Origin: a virus
Reading direction: 5' to 3' (one strand)
Length of the DNA: 64,000 nt
Virus record (IMG/VR): IMGVR_UViG_3300031963_000050
Location: 1 to 64,000 of that record
Shown: positions 24,562-30,427 of the stretch, piece after piece
Numbering within the stretch: the first letter of the stretch is position 1
Layout: the number at the start of each line of letters is the position of its first letter
Made by a program: the position numbers and the translations under genes
The notes under the pieces: generated by a model
Told to the model about the DNA's origin: nothing
The model's input: only the letters and a program-made list of their open reading frames with translations
Databases searched by the model: none

Positions 24562-25662
24562 TTAGTTGCCAGCTTCCACGATGTACTTACCGTACTTCTT
24601 GTGGAACTCGTCAAAGTTAGAAAGCTGCGAGGGCTCAATCGGCAGACGGTACGTCTTAAGCGCAATCTTAGCACCCATCACAACCAGTTCAGTTTCGAAG
24701 TTCTTCATGATGTATTCAAAGAAGTTATCAGCCATCACGTGGAACTGCTTGTTATCAACACGCTTGTTGTCAAGTGCTTCCTTAAGTTCGTAGCACATAG
24801 AAATCGTAAGCGAATACATCGCAGAGATTTCCTTGACCTTAAGGTCCTTGACCTTACCATCAAGAATGTCAGCGGGGTTCGGCATCTGACCAGCAACACG
24901 ACGATGTGCCATGAACTTGGTAGCGAGACCGTCACCGACAGCACCAGCAACGAGATTGAACAGCGTATCGTTATCAACGTTGTCCTCGTCAGTGAGCAGG
25001 TCACTCACGAACACCCACGAACGCGGGGTAGCGAAGGCGCGAGACGAAGCCTTAGCATCAAAGTCGTACATATCCTGCTTAGCGAACGAGAGATAACCAA
25101 CAACGTCCTTGTGAACGCCCTTGTTAACAGCCCACTGCTGCCAAGAGTTGAAGTCAGGACGCATTTCAAGGTGAACGAAACGGTTAGCAAGCGGCATCGG
25201 CATACGATACGTAACACCCTTGTCGCTATCGCGGTTACCAGCAGCAACGATAACAACGTTATCAGGCAGCTTGTACTTACCAACACGACGGTTCAGAATA
25301 AGCTGATAACCAGCAGCCTGAACAGCAGGGGGAGCGGAGTTCATTTCGTCAAGGAAAAGAACGACGATCGGATACTGTGCGGCAAGTTCTTCGCTGGGAA
25401 GATCAACAGGTTCGGCCCAATCCATCTTGCCGATTTCCTTGTTGAAGTAGGGGATACCGCGAATGTCAGTCGGTTCCATCTGCGCCATGCGAAGATCAAC
25501 CATGTAGCCACCGAGTTCGTCAGTGATTTCCTGAACGCATTCAGACTTACCAATACCCGGAGGGCCCCAGAGGAAGACAGGGCGCTTTGCCTTGAACGCA
25601 GCGAGAATAGCCTTACGGGCCTGAATAGAAGTGATAGTGAGATTATCGGACATTTGAGACAT
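24562..25662 (-). CDS. MoxR-family AAA+ ATPase
   Basis: A 366-residue AAA+ ATPase. Walker A GPPGIGKS is at residues 33-40, Walker B VLFLDEMNSA at about 101-110, sensor 1 is AAGN (NVVIVAAGNRD) and a later Arg-finger region has ANRFVHLEM. The insert and order match MoxR/CobS-type ATPases, which act with VWA proteins as metal-insertion or unfolding machines. CobS-like ATPases are common in T4-like cyanophages. It has its own consensus promoter, a leader with a 7-bp hairpin (25691-25718) and AAGGAG before the ATG, and ends at a strong terminator. The VWA partner is transcribed separately just downstream. Confidence 0.88.
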   Translation of the reverse strand: MSQMSDNLTITSIQARKAILAAFKAKRPVFLWGPPGIGKSECVQEITDELGGYMVDLRMAQMEPTDIRGIPYFNKEIGKMDWAEPVDLPSEELAAQYPIVVLFLDEMNSAPPAVQAAGYQLILNRRVGKYKLPDNVVIVAAGNRDSDKGVTYRMPMPLANRFVHLEMRPDFNSWQQWAVNKGVHKDVVGYLSFAKQDMYDFDAKASSRAFATPRSWVFVSDLLTDEDNVDNDTLFNLVAGAVGDGLATKFMAHRRVAGQMPNPADILDGKVKDLKVKEISAMYSLTISMCYELKEALDNKRVDNKQFHVMADNFFEYIMKNFETELVVMGAKIALKTYRLPIEPSQLSNFDEFHKKYGKYIVEAGN

Positions 25663-25725
25663 ACTTTAAGCTCCTTAGTTTGAACAAATGTAGAGAGTGT
25701 TTGCTTCGTTGCTCTCTATAGTCTT

Positions 25726-25754
25726 GTTATATGATATTATGAGGGGGAAGTCAA
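25726..25754 (-). promoter_or_regulatory. early promoter (TTGACT-17-TATAAC)
   Basis: -35 TTGACT (25749-25754) preceded by GG and -10 TATAAC (25726-25731), a 17-bp spacer, on the minus strand. The leader of about 57 nt carries a stem TAGAGAG/CTCTCTA (25712-25718 with 25691-25697). A short hairpin CCAGTT/AACTGG just before the -35 may end the upstream gene. Confidence 0.8.
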
Positions 25755-25782
25755 CCAGTTTTTTGCCTAACTGGATATTTTT

Positions 25783-26055
25783 TTATGCCATGAGGCGAAG
25801 CATAAGGATAAGGTTGTTGAGGTGCTTAATAGCACCGCGGATTTCTTCACGCAGTTTATTATACTGCACATGATAGCGAGAACGGGGAGGGGTGCGGCGG
25901 GTATAGACCTCAAGCTTGCTAAGCTCTTCAACCATGTCACAGATATTGTAGCAAAACTTGCTTAGGTCAGGGTTATATGGTAGCTTACAAAGCTGATCAT
26001 TGATATCATACATGATCATTCTAGCTTCTTCTGCGGTGTTGAAATCTTTGCTCAT
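25783..26055 (-). CDS. small helical protein of unknown function
   Basis: A 90-residue helical protein with two long amphipathic helices around an Arg/Pro-rich centre (YTRRTPPRSRYHVQYNKL) and three Cys in the first half. No family recognised. Its candidate promoter leaves 6 nt between -10 and ATG, and there is no ribosome site, so it is probably translated from a leaderless mRNA. Confidence 0.55.
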   Translation of the reverse strand: MSKDFNTAEEARMIMYDINDQLCKLPYNPDLSKFCYNICDMVEELSKLEVYTRRTPPRSRYHVQYNKLREEIRGAIKHLNNLILMLRLMA

Positions 26056-26061
26056 AGTCTC

Positions 26062-26090
26062 ACACTACAATAGTTTTGGGCCATTGTCAA
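26062..26090 (-). promoter_or_regulatory. early promoter giving a leaderless mRNA (TTGACA-17-TAGTGT)
   Basis: -35 TTGACA (26085-26090), a 17-bp spacer, -10 TAGTGT (26062-26067), then 6 nt to ATG 26055. The -35 contains the stop codon of the polyvalent protein gene. Confidence 0.7.
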
Positions 26091-26434
26091 CCTATGATTT
26101 TGTCCGGTGGAATAGAACCTGTTACTATCCAAGCGCCGCCGTTCGTGCCGGGCTTAAATCTACTTGACCATTCGCTCATGTCTTCGGCTTCTGGATCGGG
26201 GCGGGCATCAATGCCTGTCATATCTATTTTCAATATCGTTCTATCTTGACCCTCATCGTTCTGAAAGTCGGTGAACCATTCAGCCATTTCAAACGAATCC
26301 CAAACATAGCTATTGCCTCTGCTATCTGCTTTGATTCCGTTCTTACGTATGACTGGTAAGTTTTTTGTAGCAGTAACGTGATAACCTACTTTGGGCTGCT
26401 TATCTTCAAGTAAAAAACTTTTAAACTCTCTCAT
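26087..26434 (-). CDS. possible nested ORF: ART-like domain with its own capsid-targeting start
   Basis: Within the polyvalent gene, in the same frame, ATG 26434 is preceded by GGAAG at 6-7 nt and would give a 115-residue protein beginning MREFKSFLLED. This resembles the MRAxEFIxE peptides of the three putative internal proteins and contains an (L/I)xE cleavage site (LLE). The remainder is the ART-like domain (YHVT, then GNSYVWDSFEMAEWF and a late Trp). T4 also packages an ADP-ribosyltransferase (Alt) with a cleaved N-terminus. Internal initiation is inferred from sequence only. Confidence 0.35.
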   Translation of the reverse strand: MREFKSFLLEDKQPKVGYHVTATKNLPVIRKNGIKADSRGNSYVWDSFEMAEWFTDFQNDEGQDRTILKIDMTGIDARPDPEAEDMSEWSSRFKPGTNGGAWIVTGSIPPDKIIG

Positions 26435-29251
26435 TAGGTCTTCCGCAAGCTTACCATCTGCTCGTGCTTGGGGAGGGATGCCTGCTCGTGAGGTTTTCCA
26501 GTTGAACGCCTTAGCATTCTTCTTGATTGAGTCTGGCTTAACGTCTACAGTCAGTGCAGTCTTGAAGCGAGGATCATTCTTCTCTTTTTCGCTTGGAATG
26601 TATCCGGAAGCCTCATTAATTTCTTTTGTGGAATTACCCATTATCCAATTGACTGCTCTACTCACTATATTTTGAGGAGTTGCTTTCTTAGGAGCATTCA
26701 TTTCAGCTTGGAAGAACTTATAAGCACGAGACAATAATCTCTTATATTCTTTTTGATTTTTCTCGTAGATTTTATCTAATTGATTTTTTTCAAATGCGTA
26801 ACGAATTAGTTCCGGCAAATCTTTCTGTGTAGCCTTGCTACCATCTTTCTTTGGCATAGCTACATATTCTGCTATGTCCATAGTTGCTTGTTGGAATCTA
26901 GCATTCACTTCATATGGTCTTTTAAGATATGATTGATAATCGTTACTCATTCCTTTGTATAATATAGGATCTGCTAGTGCCTTGCCCTGACTTTTTAAAT
27001 CGTCAAGCGCATGTTGAATTTCATGTGATAATGTACTGGCAACCTCGGATTGAATGGTTGTTCCTCGTATTTTAGCAGCAAGTTCATGAGCCGGGAAATA
27101 AAGTAAAATACTGTTATCACCCTCATAGTATTCTCCATAAATCTTTGTATCTTTTTCGTTTTTCCAATTCTTATAGGTACTGACTTTAATTTTCATAGTT
27201 TTTAATAATTTATTGAGTAGCGGGTCTTTCACTGAGGGAACATTTAGGTCTTTTGGTTTTAAACCAAATAATATTAGACGAGTTTTGGGAGTCATGCCTA
27301 CCAATAACATATCCAATATCTTGCTTTCATTCGCTTGCATGAACTCGACAATTTTATCAGCGGCTGCTCTAGAAACTGCATTGATAATTTGATTTTCCTC
27401 TGCGGTTTCTACCAGGTGGGCTTCTTTTAATGATTGTTTCAGATATTGTTCTCCGTCACCTGTGACATACCAATATCCATCATCATCTACTATATAACCA
27501 TTGCTGCTTAGGCTATCTAATACGTTATCATATTCTGCGGTTCGTGAATCATCTTCTATAAAATCAAGACCTAATTGTGCAGCGGTATAGATAGCGTGTA
27601 AGACTAATAGTTTACCTAAACCCTTGCCCTTAAACTCAGGATAAATTTCGGCAATACTGCGTCCAGTAGTAGCATCGTATTGATATATACCAACAGGTTC
27701 ACCGCTTACTAATAATTCAGTAGAGAATTTATTCTTGCCCTTTTGTACTTTGAACTTGACGGCTTCTAGCAGCTTAACCATTTCATTATCATCATCTGGA
27801 TAAGCATAGTCAAATCCCATTCTGTCCCAAAACTCGTGAGTAGGACCATATCCGGCATCACTTGCTACTAAACGAATCTTCTTTATGTCTTTAGGAAGGC
27901 TCTTTTCAAACTTCATATATTCTTGAGTACCAAGTCCTTTACCTTTCTCAGGAACCTCAAAGTAGTTGATCCAAATAGTATCACCCTGACGATGGGCATC
28001 AATCTTTGCTTCTTTCAGCTTCTTACCCTGCACTGCTGTTGTCTTGTTAGGCTCATCAGCTAATCCAGTTTTTGCTCTAGGCATAAACTTGTTGATTGAT
28101 TTAAGAGTCAACGGACCTAGTTTACCGTCAAGGTCAAGGTTGGCACCATACTTCTTATTCAAGTGTTTCTGAATCTTAAGTACTGCTGCTTTTCTATCGT
28201 CTGTCTCATTGACATTAAATGTAGGGTCAGTTTTTTGACGCTTCATACCTTTTGGTTGCTTGGGGTCAACTGGATCAATATCAGTCGTAGTCAATCCAGT
28301 CTTTTCTAAATCTTGAATATATTTGTGTTCGGTATCTTCATCACCGAATGACAAAATAGTGCTGGGAGGACCTTTACCGAAATCGTGCTTACCCAAACCC
28401 TTCATATTGCTGATATGTTGACCTAGCTTGTACCAATCGTATACATCACTAACGTCTACTCTGACAGTACCTGCAGGCATCGTAGGCTTAAACTCGGGTC
28501 CAGGGGGCGGACCATTTGGATCATAATCTTCGTTAGCATATTCGTCAATGCTTAACTTTTCAGCGTGTAATTGTGCTTTGAGGTCATGTAGGTCTTGAAT
28601 CAGTCCCTGCTTTCTGATTGCTTTGAATGCTAGATTCTCAGGACCAAACTCGCCAGCTTTCTCCAGTCCGCTCTTGCGATAACGTTTGATTAGTGCGAGG
28701 GTATCGTTGACTCTTTTTGGATCTCGTGACTTCAATGCCAACTCAATAAGGTCACCAAGCTTCTCATACTTTGCTTTGGTTGCAGCTTCGTCAAAGTTTG
28801 CTCTACGCTTTTTAGGAATGCGAATCCACTTGTCATAGACAATGCTGTACTCACCTAAACTAACATGAGGCTGATTTGTATCCTGCACATATAGTTCTAC
28901 GGGAACATCACGCACCGTAATGTCGTGGGCATCGTTATATAATGTTTTCTTAGCAGTGAACAGTTCTTGGTACACTTCGTTGTTTGGTAGTTCATTGAAG
29001 TCTACCAATATGTGCAAGTCTAAGTCACTGTGAGGAGTATATGAATAGGCAGCGTTACTACCTGAGATAGTAACGTCTCTAACTTTAAGATTGCTGATGC
29101 CTAGATATTCTACAAAGTCTTCGGCAATCAATAGTAATTGATCACGCACTTCTGGATCAAGTGTATTATCTTCCCACAACTTAGGGTTCAATTCCTTGTG
29201 GAAAGTTACAGCATCGCTTAATTTAAAGGATTCCAATTCATTAATGTCCAT
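26087..29251 (-). CDS. polyvalent protein: nucleotidyltransferase, PG-binding, two GNATs, metallopeptidase, ART-like
   Basis: A 1,054-residue multidomain protein. (a) A nucleotidyltransferase-like domain with GS at 64-65 and the metal pair in HSDLDLH (D76, D78). (b) A peptidoglycan-binding-type helical repeat near 355-395 (VLKIQKHLNKKYG, LDGKLGPLTL). (c) A GNAT-like domain with GKGLGTQEY near 438. (d) A second GNAT-like domain with KGKGLGKLLVLHA near 543. (e) A metallopeptidase motif SHEIQH near 743. (f) An ART-like domain from about 955 (GYHVTATKNLPVIRKNGI). Sites of the form (L/I)xE followed by Ala or Asp occur at 414, 496, 610, 880 and 949, exactly between domains, suggesting prohead-protease processing. 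A late octamer 4 nt before the ATG makes it a late gene. Packaging and injection are inference. Confidence 0.75.
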   Translation of the reverse strand: MDINELESFKLSDAVTFHKELNPKLWEDNTLDPEVRDQLLLIAEDFVEYLGISNLKVRDVTISGSNAAYSYTPHSDLDLHILVDFNELPNNEVYQELFTAKKTLYNDAHDITVRDVPVELYVQDTNQPHVSLGEYSIVYDKWIRIPKKRRANFDEAATKAKYEKLGDLIELALKSRDPKRVNDTLALIKRYRKSGLEKAGEFGPENLAFKAIRKQGLIQDLHDLKAQLHAEKLSIDEYANEDYDPNGPPPGPEFKPTMPAGTVRVDVSDVYDWYKLGQHISNMKGLGKHDFGKGPPSTILSFGDEDTEHKYIQDLEKTGLTTTDIDPVDPKQPKGMKRQKTDPTFNVNETDDRKAAVLKIQKHLNKKYGANLDLDGKLGPLTLKSINKFMPRAKTGLADEPNKTTAVQGKKLKEAKIDAHRQGDTIWINYFEVPEKGKGLGTQEYMKFEKSLPKDIKKIRLVASDAGYGPTHEFWDRMGFDYAYPDDDNEMVKLLEAVKFKVQKGKNKFSTELLVSGEPVGIYQYDATTGRSIAEIYPEFKGKGLGKLLVLHAIYTAAQLGLDFIEDDSRTAEYDNVLDSLSSNGYIVDDDGYWYVTGDGEQYLKQSLKEAHLVETAEENQIINAVSRAAADKIVEFMQANESKILDMLLVGMTPKTRLILFGLKPKDLNVPSVKDPLLNKLLKTMKIKVSTYKNWKNEKDTKIYGEYYEGDNSILLYFPAHELAAKIRGTTIQSEVASTLSHEIQHALDDLKSQGKALADPILYKGMSNDYQSYLKRPYEVNARFQQATMDIAEYVAMPKKDGSKATQKDLPELIRYAFEKNQLDKIYEKNQKEYKRLLSRAYKFFQAEMNAPKKATPQNIVSRAVNWIMGNSTKEINEASGYIPSEKEKNDPRFKTALTVDVKPDSIKKNAKAFNWKTSRAGIPPQARADGKLAEDLMREFKSFLLEDKQPKVGYHVTATKNLPVIRKNGIKADSRGNSYVWDSFEMAEWFTDFQNDEGQDRTILKIDMTGIDARPDPEAEDMSEWSSRFKPGTNGGAWIVTGSIPPDKIIG

Positions 29252-29255
29252 ACTG

Positions 29256-29263
29256 TATTTATG
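29256..29263 (-). promoter_or_regulatory. late promoter CATAAATA, 4 nt before polyvalent ATG
   Basis: One mismatch to TATAAATA. It lies between the tmRNA coding-piece 3' hairpin and ATG 29251. Confidence 0.7.
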
Positions 29264-29278
29264 ATAGTTAGTATGGTT

Positions 29279-29629
29279 GGGAGTTTCTGTTGCAAGGTAC
29301 TCCCGGACCCCGTAGAATCATGCCGCTAGGGCAAGATCCACATTGTTGTCATTAGCTGCGACATTTACAGTTTTGGCTTATATGCGGCCAACCAATCAGT
29401 CTACTCTCACCTCTGCCTTGCAGTCGATCCTAAATTTCGCCCCCATCATTAACACACTCGTTTCTGTTAGTATCCTCATGCCTCAAGGCACTGTAGAACG
29501 ACCTCTAGTGAAGTTCGGTCCCAACTTACCTCCCAAAAACCGGAGGAGTCAGGCAAGTGTGTTAATGGTGGAGGCGCCGGGTACCGCCCCCGGGTCCTGC
29601 ACAAACATCAGATTGCATCAAACAACTGA
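29279..29629 (-). ncRNA. ssrA: circularly permuted two-piece tmRNA (alphaproteobacterial type)
   Basis: Transfer-messenger RNA, which frees stalled ribosomes and adds a degradation tag. The order is permuted. The acceptor piece (about 29629-29566) comes first and ends in a T-arm-like stem CCGGG/CCCGG with a 7-nt loop, then CGCCTCC and ACCA. A 121-nt intervening segment (29565-29445) follows, closed by a 10-bp stem (29556-29565 with 29449-29458). The coding piece begins GGGGGCG at 29444, which pairs over all 7 positions (one G-U) with CGCCTCC of the acceptor piece, then a D-arm-like GGATCGAC, CTGCA that can pair with TGCAG upstream, a pseudoknot-like GGC/GCC element, the tag frame and a 6-bp hairpin ending at 29279. 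The precursor would be cut by tRNA-processing enzymes. The 5' end is set from the promoter, and the 3' end is approximate. SmpB is not encoded in the window, so the host protein would be needed. Confidence 0.93.
29318..29359 (-). other. tmRNA tag reading frame: AANDNNVDLALAA
   Basis: Resume codon GCA at 29357-29359, preceded by TGTC much as in E. coli tmRNA (TAGTC-GCA), followed by 13 codons and TGA at 29318-29320. The peptide AANDNNVDLALAA has the ANDN start seen in many alphaproteobacterial tags and the LAA end that ClpXP-type proteases recognise. Confidence 0.93.
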
Positions 29630-29633
29630 TAAT

Positions 29634-29801
29634 CTATTTATATACTAGTTGGGGGTTCGTGTCAATCTTTTTGTTGTCGTTTGGTAAAAACTCGTCTAAG
29701 CATGTACCACAACAATAATCGTCTTGTAAAATGCGGGCAGATAGTTCTTCTCTGCTAGTGTATTGCGAGTCTCTAATGTTTCTACAACTACAGACTACCA
29801 T
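29634..29801 (-). CDS. mini Bfd-like [2Fe-2S] protein
   Basis: A 55-residue protein with C4-x-C6 (MVVCSC) and C31-x-x-C34 (CCGTC), the four-cysteine arrangement of bacterioferritin-associated ferredoxin, which in E. coli uses C4, C6, C39 and C42. The segment between the pairs is shorter (24 instead of 32 residues) and a fifth Cys at 30 adjoins the second pair. Bfd gives electrons to bacterioferritin to release iron; a phage copy could mobilise iron or act as a redox partner. It is shorter than 60 residues but has ATG 29801, family motifs and a tight fit between its neighbours. Confidence 0.65.
   Translation of the reverse strand: MVVCSCRNIRDSQYTSREELSARILQDDYCCGTCLDEFLPNDNKKIDTNPQLVYK
29635..29642 (-). 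promoter_or_regulatory. perfect T4 late promoter TATAAATA before the tmRNA
   Basis: The octamer is identical to the T4 late consensus. Initiation 6-7 nt downstream gives a 5' end near 29629-29628, at the acceptor piece. It overlaps the stop codon of the Bfd-like gene (29634-29636). Confidence 0.8.
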
Positions 29802-29803
29802 AA

Positions 29804-29968
29804 TTATAGATCAGGCTCCCGACCCTGTTCAGTCAATCTAGCTGCTCGTTCATGGATTTGTTCTTCGGTGAGTCTAGAATCTTTAAGATACTTTACCCAA
29901 CGTTGATAGCGTCCGCGCTCCTTTTGAGTCGGCTTTCGCACAGTACGCATACCTGACCAATCAATCAT
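29804..29968 (-). CDS. small basic protein of unknown function
   Basis: A 54-residue, highly charged protein (MIDWSGMRTVRKPTQKERGR to REPDL). ATG 29968 overlaps the stop of the secreted protein gene by ATGA. A second in-frame ATG at 29950 would give MRTVRKP. No family recognised. It ends 3 bp before the Bfd-like start. Confidence 0.55.
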   Translation of the reverse strand: MIDWSGMRTVRKPTQKERGRYQRWVKYLKDSRLTEEQIHERAARLTEQGREPDL

Positions 29969-30327
29969 CGCTCGTACCAGCAGTTACGTCCGGCAACATA
30001 TGGATTCCCATAGTAATCGTGCTGAACTACGTCTTGACAAACTTGTCGGGGTTGTTGCGGGTAACGTTCTACAATAATTACTTCACGTTCACGACGACGG
30101 TTGTTGCTATCGGCAATAGCCTTACCTACAAGCAATGCACCGAGTCCAATGATAATTGCACCTTCAGTGCTTACACCACGATCACGATGACCTCGCCAGG
30201 TACCAGGATGTTGCCTCCCACCATGATCTACGCCCCAGCGTGGGTCAAAGCGCCTATGATCGGCGAGAGCTGGCGTAGAGACAGCAAGCATTGCAGACAT
30301 TGTAATAAGGGAAATGAACTTCTTCAT
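29965..30327 (-). CDS. secreted small protein with glycine-zipper-like helix
   Basis: A 120-residue protein with a signal peptide (MKKFISLITMSAMLAVSTPA, cut after ALA near residue 22), then a His/Arg/Gly-rich stretch, a hydrophobic helix GAIIIGLGALLVGKAIAD with glycine-zipper spacing, and an Arg-rich tail with two Cys that could form a disulfide. It should act in the periplasm or outer membrane. Host-like periplasmic proteins of this kind occur in proteobacteria, so it may be host-derived. It has a consensus early promoter and AAAGGAGG before the ATG, so it is probably made early and strongly. Confidence 0.65.
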   Translation of the reverse strand: MKKFISLITMSAMLAVSTPALADHRRFDPRWGVDHGGRQHPGTWRGHRDRGVSTEGAIIIGLGALLVGKAIADSNNRRREREVIIVERYPQQPRQVCQDVVQHDYYGNPYVAGRNCWYER

Positions 30328-30379
30328 AGTAGCCTCCTTTGGCTGTTAGGGTAATGTGATATTTTTCACTATAGCTTCT

Positions 30380-30408
30380 ACTATACTTATCTTTTATTCT
30401 GTTGTCAA
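30380..30408 (-). promoter_or_regulatory. early promoter (TTGACA-17-TATAGT)
   Basis: Consensus -35 TTGACA (30403-30408) preceded by GCGG, a 17-bp spacer and -10 TATAGT (30380-30385), about 50 bp upstream of ATG 30327. Confidence 0.85.
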
Positions 30409-30427
30409 CCGCTTTAAGTACCCAAAA

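Noticed and set aside
24421-25683. A 420-codon open frame on the plus strand
   Set aside because: It is exactly antisense to the MoxR ATPase gene, whose motifs are intact on the minus strand. Its translation has no domain and no ribosome site; low stop density comes from the codon use of the real gene.
29279-29629. A tRNA or RNase P RNA reading of the structured region
   Set aside because: The acceptor stem, ACCA end and T-arm first suggested a tRNA, but the 5' strand lies downstream, an ANDN...LAA tag frame is present and no anticodon arm exists; permuted tmRNA explains all parts.
29343-29648. A 101-codon open frame on the plus strand over the tmRNA
   Set aside because: The region folds as a tmRNA on the opposite strand and the frame has no protein motif; it is a shadow.
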